A DNA stretch of 64,000 nt from assembly GCF_019702925.1 (NCBI RefSeq), contig NZ_AP024713.1:1116001-1180000 (forward strand), written 5' to 3'. Both the position numbers and the translations under genes were made by a program. Source of the DNA: Campylobacter sp. 19-13652 (GTDB taxonomy: Bacteria; Campylobacterota; Campylobacteria; Campylobacterales; Campylobacteraceae). Positions 48,104-58,224 of the stretch are shown piece by piece. Within the stretch, counting starts at the first letter, position 1, and each line of letters begins with the position of its first letter. The notes below the pieces were generated by a model that was not told the DNA's origin, did not search any database, and was given only the letters and a program-made list of their open reading frames with translations.

Positions 48104-48972
48104 TAGATATTATTAAAAAGGGCTTTGCAAAAACCTTTGGAGTGATGCGCGCTACTAAAAGCGATAGAAAAATAGACAAGCAAACCCTAGAGGAACTACT
48201 ACTAGAAGCTGACGTGGCGTATGATATAGTGGAAGAAATAATCTACTACCTGCCGCCTGATGATATGGTAAAGCGGGCTGATTTAAAGCGGGTGATGGGT
48301 AGCTATTTTATCTACGAAAAAGAGCGTCAAACGCCCGTGGCAAAGCCCTTTGTGGAGCTGATTTTAGGCGTAAATGGAGCTGGCAAGACCACAAGCATAG
48401 CAAAGCTAGCAAATTTATACAAAAAAAGCGGCAAGAGCGTGGTGCTGGGGGCTTGCGACACTTTTAGGGCTGGGGCAGTCGAGCAGCTACGCCAGTGGGC
48501 TGCGCGCTTAGACGTGCCAATCATCGCCACAAAGCAGGGACACGACCCCTCAGCCGTGGCCTTTGACGCCATTAGCTCAGGCGTGGCAAGGGGGGCGGAT
48601 AGAGTGGTGCTAGACACCGCTGGACGGCTAGAAAATCAGACAAATTTAAAAAGCGAGCTAGCCAAAATCGTCCGCATAAGCGACCGAGCTATGGCTGGAG
48701 CGCCACACCGCAAGATACTAGTCCTTGACGGCACGCAGGGCAATGCAGGGCTAGCGCAGGCAAAGGCGTTTAATGAGCTAGTTAGCCTTGATGGCGTCAT
48801 CATCACAAAGCTAGACGGCACGGCAAAGGGCGGAATGCTCTTTTCAATCGCAGCCGAGCTCGAGCTGCCTATACTTTACATCGGCGTGGGCGAGAGTGCT
48901 GATGATTTGGCTGAGTTTAGCCCAGATGAGTTTTTAGACGGATTAATGGATAGTATTTTTAGCGAAAATTAA
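48100..48972 (+). CDS. ftsY: signal recognition particle receptor FtsY
   Basis: FtsY receives SRP-ribosome complexes at the membrane. The 290-residue protein is the short type without the acidic A domain: an N helical domain, then G1 (GVNGAGKTTSIAKLA, about 91), the DTFRAGAVEQLR motif, DTAGR (about 170), TKLDGTAKGG and the closing GVGESADDLAEF. It overlaps the lipoprotein gene by 4 bp. The radA gene that I recall next in C. jejuni is not here; gene-free repeat DNA follows instead. Confidence 0.97.
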   Translation: MIDIIKKGFAKTFGVMRATKSDRKIDKQTLEELLLEADVAYDIVEEIIYYLPPDDMVKRADLKRVMGSYFIYEKERQTPVAKPFVELILGVNGAGKTTSIAKLANLYKKSGKSVVLGACDTFRAGAVEQLRQWAARLDVPIIATKQGHDPSAVAFDAISSGVARGADRVVLDTAGRLENQTNLKSELAKIVRISDRAMAGAPHRKILVLDGTQGNAGLAQAKAFNELVSLDGVIITKLDGTAKGGMLFSIAAELELPILYIGVGESADDLAEFSPDEFLDGLMDSIFSEN

Positions 48973-49742
48973 GCTTTAAGATAAAAAAGAAAATATTTTT
49001 TGGTCTGCCTTTGGACATCAGCAAGGCTTTTGCAAATGGCTAAATTTAAAAACTACATTATAAAAACTTAAGCACATTAACTTAAAAAGGCTTTTTGCAA
49101 AAGCATTAAGTCACCACCGCTACCCATATTAACTGCAAATTTTATTACTACCTTAGTCCCTTTTTGTTTCAAATTCAAAACCATACTTTATAAAATTATC
49201 AGGTTATAAAATATTTAGATGAATTGTTGTTTTAAAAACGGCAAAATCGAGTAAGTTACATTTGGCTCTTTTAGGCAAATAGTATTGCTTTTTAAATTCC
49301 CAGCTTTGTATAAATGGCTTATATATTGCTTGTATAGCAAGCGATATTTTCCGCTCATTCGCTTACGATATAGCAGTATATGCAGGCCATGAGATGGCTT
49401 AGTAAGGCAAGAGTCGCTCCACACAAAAAAGTCTATTTAAAAGCTATGACCTTAACCACCTAAGATAGCAAAACACATCTAGTTTGGGCAAAAATAGATG
49501 TTAGTGAGCATATTTACTTTGCAACAAGCAGGCTAGTTTTTATACCATTTTTTGCAAAGTGCAAAAGATTGCGCCGACATTACTTCGCAATACCAAAAGT
49601 TACTGGCAAGAATTAGCAAAATTAGGCTTGTGTTGGGGGGGGCAGAAATTATAATTAAAAGCAATATTATAGTTTAAAGTATTTAATAGCTCTTTGCCCC
49701 AAAAAGCAGGGGCAAAAAATTTAACAAGCACAAGGCTGGGGA
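48973..49742. other. gene-free interval with repeat remnants and G8 tract
   Basis: No gene is supported. A G8 run lies at 49635-49642. The stretch 49,550-49,690 shares pieces with the remnants at 764-930 and 39,680-39,868 (GACATTACTTCGCAATA, AATTAGCAAAATTAGGCTTG, TTATAATTAAAAGCAATAT), so it is another eroded family member. A hairpin at 49693-49716 lies near the end of groEL. Confidence 0.45.
49693..49716 (-). terminator. hairpin downstream of groEL
   Basis: An 8-bp stem (TTTGCCCC with GGGGCAAA, 8-nt loop) begins 27 bp past the groEL stop. No T run follows on the minus strand, so termination activity is uncertain. Confidence 0.45.
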
Positions 49743-51398
<1,656 letters not shown>

Positions 51399-51403
51399 TT
51401 AAC

Positions 51404-51664
51404 TTATTTTATTACGCCTAGGACGTCGTCGATGTTTAGTACTAGGTAGTTTTTGCCCTCTAGGCTTACTTCAGTGCCGCCGTATTTAGCGAAAACGACC
51501 TTATCGCCGACTTTTACATTTTCTACTTCGCTACCTACAGCTTTTACTTCGCCGCTTAAAGGTTTTTCTTTGGCATTGTCAGGTATAATAATGCCAGTAG
51601 CTGTTGTCTTAGTCTCTTCTACACGCTCGACTAATACACGCTTGCCTAATGGTTGAAAGTTCAT
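51404..51664 (-). CDS. groES: co-chaperonin GroES
   Basis: The 86-residue lid of the GroEL chamber. Typical opening [15 protein letters not shown], mobile-loop region TATGIIIPD, and [14 protein letters not shown] followed by the C-terminal strand. RBS AAAGGATAAA precedes the ATG. First gene of the groESL operon. Confidence 0.98.
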   Translation of the reverse strand: MNFQPLGKRVLVERVEETKTTATGIIIPDNAKEKPLSGEVKAVGSEVENVKVGDKVVFAKYGGTEVSLEGKNYLVLNIDDVLGVIK

Positions 51665-51691
51665 ATTTTATCCTTTGGATTGATTTCAATT

Positions 51692-51718
51692 TTAGCACTC
51701 TTTATTTTTGAGTGATGA
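51692..51718 (-). promoter_or_regulatory. CIRCE-like HrcA operator before groES
   Basis: TTAGCACTC, nine bases, GAGTGATGA. The left arm is the exact CIRCE consensus half, the spacer length is the canonical 9, and the right arm differs from GAGTGCTAA at two positions. It lies 27 bp upstream of the groES start. This indicates heat-shock repression by HrcA, which is encoded elsewhere. Confidence 0.85.
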
Positions 51719-51836
51719 AATCATAGCAAAAATCCAAACAAAAGTCAATGAATTTTTATAAATTTTGCCAAAAACTTTAGTCTAATTGACTAAATATACA
51801 TGATAGTAAAAAACTAATATTATTAAGGAAAATAGT

Positions 51837-54374
51837 ATGAAAATAGCAAAAATAGTCACAATATTGCTTGTTTTACTAATCGTAGCAATTTACTCCTTAG
51901 CCTTTACAAACTACGCAAACTCGATACTTGCCTCATATGCAAGCAAAATTATAAAGGAAAAAAGCGGACTTGAGGTTAGGTTTGATAAATTTAAACTACG
52001 ACCAAACAACCTAGACATAAAAGCAACCGCAAACAATGAGATAGAATTTGACATTCAAGGCAAGCTTGAGCTTTTAAAGCTTGGATTTGATTTAGATTAT
52101 AGCATTAGCGCAAACAATCTAAAAAGTCTGGGGCTTAGTCTAAAAGATAAGGTGAATATAAGCGGAAAAGCACTAGGAAGTGCAAAAAATTTCTCAGTTA
52201 ATGGTTCTGGGCGCGCACTTGGGTCAAATTTAAGCTTTTTAACAAATTTAAAAGACTTTAAACTAAACACACTAAAACTAGACGCAAGAGGGGCCAGGAT
52301 AGAGGACGCACTAGCGATGATGTTAAAACCTGCTTACCTAAGCGGAAAAGTGGACTTGCTAGCCGATATAAACGAAAACTCACAGCAAAAACCAAGTGGT
52401 CCAGCAAGCATAAAAATAAATCAAGCCATTGCAAATAACGCACTAATAAAGAGCGATTTTGGCATTGATTTGCCACAAAATTTTATAATCACGGGAATAA
52501 TTAACGCAAGACTAGACGGTGCTTTAGTGAGTGCCAAAACAGCACTTAATACCCCAGTGGCTACGATAAATGCGCAAAATACGCTTTATGATTTAGATCA
52601 AAAGCTCCTAAATACAGATCTTGAGGTAAAAATCGACGAGCTTTTAAGACTTGAGCCTATCATAAAGCAAAAGCTTAATGGTAAGGTAGAGCTAAATGCG
52701 AATGTGGGGCTTAAAAACGGACAGCTTAGCCAGCTAAATGCAAAGCTTGATGGGCTTGGAGGTAGCGTAATAGCCAGCCTAAACGCCGATGTACTAAACG
52801 CAAAAATAGAAAATATAGACATACAAAAAGCACTCGCCCTTGCGGCAAAACCACCACTCGCAAAAGGCAAAATAAATGGCGTAGCCCAGCTAAAAGGCAT
52901 AATAAGCAAAAATATATCTGGTAGGGTATTTGCCAAAAGTGAGGCTGGAGTGCTAAATGCCGCTGAGCTAAATAAACTAGGCACAAACCTCCTAAAAGAC
53001 ATTAGCTTTAACGCAGATGTGGACGCAAGCCTCTCTGATAATGTAGCCGATTTTAGCGCAAACATTATAAGCGGACTTTTAAATTTGCAAAACCTAAAAG
53101 GGCGCTATGATTTAAGAGCAAAGGCTCTAAAGGCGACTTTTGGGCTTACTTCAGCTGATGCGAGCGAGTTTAAATCTGCGCTTAATGCTACCTTAAGCAG
53201 TCCTATAAATTTAAATGGGGAGATCATTACAAACGATACTGGGCTAGTGAGCTTAAAGACCGCTGGAGTAGCGCTTGGCGGAGACATACAGAGTAAATTT
53301 GACGGTAAAAACGCAAGCCTAAAAGCAAGTGCGCTTCATATAAGAGATCTATTTTTACTAGCTGGCAAACAACCTATCCTAGACGCTCTTTTAGACGCAA
53401 AAGCCGACATAAAAGGCTTTGATACACACTCTTTAAACGGAGATGCGAGCCTAAATTTAAAAAATGCAAAAATGAGCGCAAAAGAGATAGAAAAGCTCAC
53501 AGGTAAAAAACCGGATGAGGATTTGATATTTGAGGCTAATATAGATAGCAAAATAGACGCACAAACGGCTAAATTTGAGGGCAAAATAGGCTCAAATTTA
53601 GCAAACATAAACGGGCTTAAGGCTAGTTATGATTTAAAAAATAGCGAGTATGAGTCTGAGTTTGACGTAATAAGCGATAATCTTTCAAAGCTTGCATTTT
53701 TAACAGGACGTAAGCTAAACGGTGCGATAAAAGCGCATGTAAATGCGCAAGGAAAGGGTGCTGATATTAAGGCTCAAATTAGCTCTAAGATATTTGACGG
53801 AGATTTAAGCGCTACGCTAAATGGGGATAAATTTGACGCAAAGATAAGTGATTTTAAGGTGCAGGAAATGCTAAAAATGGTCGATTTGCAGCCGTTTTAT
53901 GAGGGGCTTTCAAACGGTACTTTTACGTATAATCTAAAAAATCAGCAGGGTGATTTTAATTTTGTTCTAAGCAAAGGGCAGCTAAAAAATACAAAACTGG
54001 TGCAGTTTGTCTCCACAATATCTACAAAAGATCTCTCAAAAGAGGTCTTTAATGATGGTAAATTTACAGGAAATCTCAATAAAAATATCATTGATTTTAA
54101 AGCAAATTTAGCCTCAGAATCAACAAACGCAGTGGTGGAAAAAGGGACATTTAACACAACGAACAAGGTCATAAACATACCGCTTAATTTAAAAATTCAA
54201 AAGACCGATTTAAGCGTAAAAATCACAGGCACCTCAGATGAGCCAAAATACAGCATAAACTCAGACTACCTAAAGCAAAAAGCGGCAAAGGCGATAGATA
54301 AACTGCTCGATAAAAGCTTAAAAGATGATAGCAAAAGCGACGTAAAAGAGCTTTTAAAAGGTCTATTTAATTAA
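51837..54374 (+). CDS. large AsmA-like periplasmic protein
   Basis: An 845-residue protein with one N-terminal membrane helix (IVTILLVLLIVAIYSLAFTNY), then a very long run of beta-strand repeats rich in Lys, Asn, Leu and Asp. Recurring short patterns include LNGKVELNANVGL, LKGRYDLRAKALKA and INGLKASYDLKNSEY. The C terminus (FNTTNKVINIPLNLKIQKTDLSVKITGTSDEPKYSI) resembles the AsmA/TamB ending. By analogy it may form a hydrophobic groove bridging the two membranes for lipid movement. No close named relative comes to mind. It is divergent from groES. Confidence 0.7.
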   Translation: MKIAKIVTILLVLLIVAIYSLAFTNYANSILASYASKIIKEKSGLEVRFDKFKLRPNNLDIKATANNEIEFDIQGKLELLKLGFDLDYSISANNLKSLGLSLKDKVNISGKALGSAKNFSVNGSGRALGSNLSFLTNLKDFKLNTLKLDARGARIEDALAMMLKPAYLSGKVDLLADINENSQQKPSGPASIKINQAIANNALIKSDFGIDLPQNFIITGIINARLDGALVSAKTALNTPVATINAQNTLYDLDQKLLNTDLEVKIDELLRLEPIIKQKLNGKVELNANVGLKNGQLSQLNAKLDGLGGSVIASLNADVLNAKIENIDIQKALALAAKPPLAKGKINGVAQLKGIISKNISGRVFAKSEAGVLNAAELNKLGTNLLKDISFNADVDASLSDNVADFSANIISGLLNLQNLKGRYDLRAKALKATFGLTSADASEFKSALNATLSSPINLNGEIITNDTGLVSLKTAGVALGGDIQSKFDGKNASLKASALHIRDLFLLAGKQPILDALLDAKADIKGFDTHSLNGDASLNLKNAKMSAKEIEKLTGKKPDEDLIFEANIDSKIDAQTAKFEGKIGSNLANINGLKASYDLKNSEYESEFDVISDNLSKLAFLTGRKLNGAIKAHVNAQGKGADIKAQISSKIFDGDLSATLNGDKFDAKISDFKVQEMLKMVDLQPFYEGLSNGTFTYNLKNQQGDFNFVLSKGQLKNTKLVQFVSTISTKDLSKEVFNDGKFTGNLNKNIIDFKANLASESTNAVVEKGTFNTTNKVINIPLNLKIQKTDLSVKITGTSDEPKYSINSDYLKQKAAKAIDKLLDKSLKDDSKSDVKELLKGLFN

Positions 54375-54420
54375 TGCTTAAGGTGGGGTTATCCTGCCTT
54401 TAAACTTGAGTTTTTTATTT

Positions 54421-54742
54421 GGCTCTTTTAAACAATAGTGCTGTTTTACAAAATTGCAAAAGCAAGCTACCAACATATGTGAGTAGCTTAGCTCCGATTT
54501 TAATAGTGCGCAAAAGCCACTCAGCCAAAAATCATGCAACCACCTGTTGGCAGTTATGTCTTACACTACCGCCACATGAGTTTGGGCGATTTTGCAGGAA
54601 TTAGGATGATAACTACTAAGTAGGGTGTGCCTTATTAAGTTAGTAGACAAGCATATCGCTTTACGATGTAAGCAAGTAGTGTTTTGATTTTACTGTGGCT
54701 TAAAATTTGTAAATAAAATAATGCTATTTGTTTAAAAGAGCC
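54421..54742. mobile_element. MITE-like element, copy B (322 bp)
   Basis: Nearly identical to 1042-1360, with ends GGCTCTTTTAAACAATAG and TTTGTTTAAAAGAGCC. Flanks are TTTTATTT on both sides (54413-54420 and 54743-54750), a perfect 8-bp direct repeat as left by transposition, though in low-complexity DNA. It has no usable coding frame. It lies between the convergent AsmA-like and hpf genes. It should be moved in trans by a transposase not found in the window. Confidence 0.85.
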
Positions 54743-54845
54743 TTTTATTTTATAAAAATAGCTTAAATGAAAATCAGCTCGTGCGCCCATATGCGATAAA
54801 TGATAAAAATAGACGCACTTTTAATTTTTTAAAATGATAAAATTA

Positions 54846-55382
54846 TCAATAAAGCCCAAATTTTCCGTCTTTACGTTTATAAATCACACGCATTTTCGCA
54901 TCCATATCGTAAAAAACAAAAAACTGCATACTCTCGTCACCTTTAAGCTTTTCTAAAGCCTCCTCTATCTCAAGTGGCTTATATAGCTCAAGCTCCATAG
55001 GTACGATTTCGTCAATATTTTCTAGCTCAATTGCCTCAATCCCCACACTCTGACGCTCACTTTTATCGTCGTCTTTGCCTTTTACGGTAGTGCGTCTGTC
55101 ATGCTCACGCCTAAGCACCTTAGCTGCCCTGCTAGTAGCCTCATCAACAGCAGCGTACAGGTCTTTATTTTTCTGCCTTACGACGATGGTTTCTTTATGG
55201 GCTAGATTTAGAATTAACTCCACACTAAAGCCCTTTTTACCCTGCCTCTCATCAGCACTTATTACGCATTTTACGGATATGATGTCTAGGTTATATTTCT
55301 CAAGCGTCTCAAACGACGATACGACATAGTTTTTAATCGGTTCGGTTAGCTCAAACTGTTTGCCTGTGATGCTTGTATTCAT
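54846..55382 (-). CDS. hpf: ribosome hibernation promoting factor, long form
   Basis: HPF silences ribosomes in stationary phase; the long form can pair 70S ribosomes into 100S dimers by itself. The N-terminal domain (about 1-100, with ITGKQFELTEPIKNYV and DLYAAVDEATSRAAKVLRRE) binds the 30S channel. After a charged linker, the C-terminal dimerisation domain (ELYKPLEIEEALEKL...FFVFYDMDAKMRVIYKRKDG) is complete. Two ATGs stand in a row after AGGAGGAG; the second (55382) has the better spacing. Length is 178 residues. Its upstream neighbour on the strand is the pseudopilin group, 137 bp away. Confidence 0.94.
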   Translation of the reverse strand: MNTSITGKQFELTEPIKNYVVSSFETLEKYNLDIISVKCVISADERQGKKGFSVELILNLAHKETIVVRQKNKDLYAAVDEATSRAAKVLRREHDRRTTVKGKDDDKSERQSVGIEAIELENIDEIVPMELELYKPLEIEEALEKLKGDESMQFFVFYDMDAKMRVIYKRKDGKFGLY

Positions 55383-55522
55383 CATCTCCTCCTTACTTGG
55401 TGTGAGCTAATTATAACATAATTTAAAATAAATTTTTAATTTTAAATTTAATATTGTTGGCTTTTTAAATTTAAAAAAGTATTATTTTTTACCATAAAAT
55501 CCATAAAAAAGTCGCCTTTATT

Positions 55523-55936
55523 TTAAATTTTTAAATTAAAAATTTTTAATTTTCTTATTAAAGTCCCTTGGATGTTAGAGATTATAGTAGCCTTTACCAT
55601 TACTCGCAACTCTTTAATAGTCGCCTCATTTGCGCTAAAAGCACCACTGCAAAGCCCTATATCATCGCTATATGTTAGCTCATAGCTAGCGATTACTTCG
55701 CCATTAGAAAAGCTTTTTTGAAATTTATCCAAACAGCTTTGATTAAAGTCATGTTTTAGCACTTCATTAATCACGACGGCTTCGCTTGATAGCGCCACAA
55801 GATCTGCTTTTGTCTTTGCTATTTGAGTGCTTTTAATAGCGCTAGTAGTGGCTGCCTCCTTTAACACAAACGCCCCAACAATACCCAGTAGCACAAGTGC
55901 GCCTATGGCGCTTAGTAAAATATACCCACGCTTCAT
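55523..55936 (-). CDS. pseudopilin-associated membrane protein
   Basis: A 137-residue protein with an N-terminal hydrophobic helix (GYILLSAIGALVLLGIVGAFVL) after only MKR, like a pseudopilin, but without the canonical GFxLxE site. It contains two Cys that could form a disulfide. It overlaps the preceding prepilin gene by 4 bp, so it is part of the same operon. The GspK/PilX-type minor pilin role is a guess from position. Confidence 0.55.
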   Translation of the reverse strand: MKRGYILLSAIGALVLLGIVGAFVLKEAATTSAIKSTQIAKTKADLVALSSEAVVINEVLKHDFNQSCLDKFQKSFSNGEVIASYELTYSDDIGLCSGAFSANEATIKELRVMVKATIISNIQGTLIRKLKIFNLKI

Positions 55937-56703
55937 AGCAAAATCTCTTTAGCACATATCTCATCAATGCAAAGCTCAATCTCCGTCCCAGCCTCGCTAA
56001 TACTAAATTTAGCCCCACTAAGCCCATCTATTATCAGTGCCTTTGGCGCACTAATAAGACTCTCATCAAGCCACGGATGCCAATCATGATAAAGCCAAAT
56101 TGCTCCACTATCTTTATCAAAGCTTAAAGCATACGCACTAGATGCCAGAGTATACGCGCCGCTTATTTGCCCTTTATAGCCAGGCTTAATCTGCAAAATG
56201 TCATCACCACTTGCTCTAACCAAGGCAAGAGAATTATCCCCAAAATAGCCAAAATCACTGGTATTATAACTCACTCCATTAAAAATAGCCACCACCTTAA
56301 ACTCACTAGCAAAATCCACCCCAGCACTTTGCGAAAATGCCTCTAAAATGTTTGAGGGTTTAAATTTAGTAATAATTTTCTCCCTATTGCTCCTACTCAT
56401 ATCAACAAGTGATAAATACGAGCTTTGCGCATATTCATTAGCACTAACCCAAAGTAGCTTATCCTCGCTAGATAAAACGCTTTGGGCAATATGGGAACGA
56501 TAATAAGCGCTAATTATATTAATGGCTGAGTTTAAAGATTGAAGTTTTTGGGATTTTAAAGCCGAGTTTAAAAGCTCATAACTTAGGGTGTTTGAATAAA
56601 AAATCGCCCTAGCTACTACGCCAAAAACCAAAATAGCCACACAAAGCTCAACCAAGCTAAAGCCAGGCTTTTTAAGGCTGTAAAATTTTATATTTTCTGC
56701 CAT
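55933..56703 (-). CDS. prepilin-type protein (type II/IV pseudopilin)
   Basis: A 256-residue protein with a prepilin peptidase site and helix at KKPGFSLVELCVAILVFGVV (cleavage expected after Gly). A larger globular domain ends with paired Cys (IELCIDEICAKEILL). It overlaps both neighbours and belongs to a minus-strand group fliW, pseudopilin, pseudopilin, small pilin-like protein. In C. jejuni the pseudopilin CtsT, needed for DNA uptake, is encoded near fliW as I recall, so a natural-transformation role is likely. Identity with CtsT is not shown. Confidence 0.8.
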   Translation of the reverse strand: MAENIKFYSLKKPGFSLVELCVAILVFGVVARAIFYSNTLSYELLNSALKSQKLQSLNSAINIISAYYRSHIAQSVLSSEDKLLWVSANEYAQSSYLSLVDMSRSNREKIITKFKPSNILEAFSQSAGVDFASEFKVVAIFNGVSYNTSDFGYFGDNSLALVRASGDDILQIKPGYKGQISGAYTLASSAYALSFDKDSGAIWLYHDWHPWLDESLISAPKALIIDGLSGAKFSISEAGTEIELCIDEICAKEILL

Positions 56704-57023
56704 GTAAAATTTTTAGGCGCAACAGGTAGAGTGAGATTTAAAGTATCGCTTTGTATTTGGGGTGCTTTAGGCGATTTATCAAAACAGCCAAAGCCGTATT
56801 TATCGCAAAATTCGCTATCTTTACCGATACCGCCACTACGCTCTTTTAATCTAGTGGCTAAAATTTGCTTTTGAGCCACTAGAGCCTGCAAGCTCTCTTG
56901 TGAGTTTTTAGCACTTAATGCTACCTTTGATATAGGCAGTACAGCAGATATGCTAATGCCAAGTATAATAATAGCAAAGCAAAGCTCAACTAGGCTAAAG
57001 CCCTTTAAAAGCCTGCTTTGCAT
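56688..57023 (-). CDS. prepilin-type protein, short (CtsT-like candidate)
   Basis: A pseudopilin with the site GFSLVELCFAIIILGISISA directly after MQSRLLK. I start it at ATG 57023, giving 111 residues. The longer frame to 57086 runs inside fliW without purpose. The mature part is about 100 residues with a Cys pair (FCDKYGFGCF). It overlaps the next pseudopilin by 16 bp. With its neighbours it probably forms a small pseudopilus working with type II secretion-like DNA uptake parts encoded elsewhere. Confidence 0.8.
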   Translation of the reverse strand: MQSRLLKGFSLVELCFAIIILGISISAVLPISKVALSAKNSQESLQALVAQKQILATRLKERSGGIGKDSEFCDKYGFGCFDKSPKAPQIQSDTLNLTLPVAPKNFTWQKI

Positions 57024-57030
57024 ATTAAAT

Positions 57031-57429
57031 TTATTTACTCTCCTCAGAATTAGCCAAAAAATCAGATATGCGCTCCGATTGTCCATATTCTGGATATTTT
57101 GCCACGTCTAGGACGACTTGAGAGAGGGTTTTGTTGTCTAAATTTATCACAACTGGGGCGATGAAATTTACAGTTGAGTTTTCAAGAGGAATAGCCACAA
57201 CCATAATATTATACACACGCAAAGCGCTGTTTTCGTTAATCTGCATAAGCTCCTCGTAGTATGTTGGCACCTCAAAATCATAGCTACGCAAAGCATAAGG
57301 GTTTATCGCAGTAAATGAAGTCGCATCGTCTTTACTTTGCAGCCTTACAAAGAACTGATCTATTTCAACAAGCTCAAAGCTCTTAATATGCTCAAAGCCT
57401 AAAATAGGGCTTGCAACATTCAAAATCAT
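57031..57429 (-). CDS. fliW: flagellar assembly factor FliW
   Basis: FliW binds flagellin and, as a partner switch, CsrA, which represses flagellin translation. The 132-residue protein has the family core: [41 protein letters not shown], and [22 protein letters not shown]. It heads the pseudopilin group and is divergent from bamD, with AT-rich DNA between. Confidence 0.93.
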   Translation of the reverse strand: MILNVASPILGFEHIKSFELVEIDQFFVRLQSKDDATSFTAINPYALRSYDFEVPTYYEELMQINENSALRVYNIMVVAIPLENSTVNFIAPVVINLDNKTLSQVVLDVAKYPEYGQSERISDFLANSEESK

Positions 57430-57558
57430 AAATTATCCTTTTTGTAATTTTGCTTATTTTATCTTATTTTAAATTAAAAAATGAAAAAACTATCAAATTT
57501 ATGCAAAAATAATGCCAAAAAAGCTAAAATAAGCAAAAAATTTAAAAAAGAGGTAAAG

Positions 57559-58215
57559 ATGAGACATAAATTTATCGCCAAATCAGCCCTGACGATATTT
57601 GTAGTTGCGTTTTTTGTTGCTTGTAGTGCAAAGCAAGATGACGGACTTTATGGACTTAGCCCTGATGCGTGGTATGAGCAAATATTAGAGGATATAAAAA
57701 GCAGCGATTTAGAAAATGCTGATAAGCACTATACTTCATTTTCTAGCGAGCATGTAAGGTCGCCACTACTTGAGCAGATGCTTTTAATCCTAGCTCAAGC
57801 ACACGCTAGAAACGAGGAGTATATACTGGCTAATTACTACCTAGACGAGTATATCAAAAAGTACGGCGATGGAGGGAGCAAGACCGAATTTGCTGAGTTT
57901 TTAAAGATAAAGGCAAACTTTGACTCATTTACTCAGCCAGATAGAAATCAAAAGCTAATCGAGGATAGCATAGCTGGCATTGAGCGCTTTATATATATGT
58001 ATCCAAATACGCAATTTCGTCCGCTAATTGAGACAATGCTTGTTAAATTTAAACTAGCTAATTACTTTTTGCAAGAGCAAATAAAAAGCCTTTACGAGCG
58101 CACTGGGCGAGAAATATCCGCTGACATCTACACTCAAAGGCTAGAAAACTCGCCTATGAAAGATGCTGATATGATAGCGCCTGATTTACCATGGTATAGA
58201 AAGATATTTGAGTAG
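57559..58215 (+). CDS. bamD: outer-membrane assembly lipoprotein BamD
   Basis: BamD is the TPR lipoprotein that works with BamA to insert outer-membrane proteins. From ATG 57559 (RBS GAGGTAAAG) the protein has 218 residues. It has lipobox VVAFFVACS (Cys22), followed by TPR helices: WYEQILEDIKSSDLENADKHY, LLEQMLLILAQAHARNEEYILANYYLDEYIKKY and IAGIERFIYMYPNTQF. A longer reading frame begins 26 codons earlier but places a basic stretch before the signal. It is followed 9 bp later by lon. Confidence 0.93.
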   Translation: MRHKFIAKSALTIFVVAFFVACSAKQDDGLYGLSPDAWYEQILEDIKSSDLENADKHYTSFSSEHVRSPLLEQMLLILAQAHARNEEYILANYYLDEYIKKYGDGGSKTEFAEFLKIKANFDSFTQPDRNQKLIEDSIAGIERFIYMYPNTQFRPLIETMLVKFKLANYFLQEQIKSLYERTGREISADIYTQRLENSPMKDADMIAPDLPWYRKIFE

Positions 58216-58224
58216 GAGATAAAT

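Noticed and set aside
54419-54604. 61-codon frame covering the left part of MITE copy B
   Set aside because: The equivalent frame is not kept in copy A (1042-1360) and there is no start signal; the element is non-coding.
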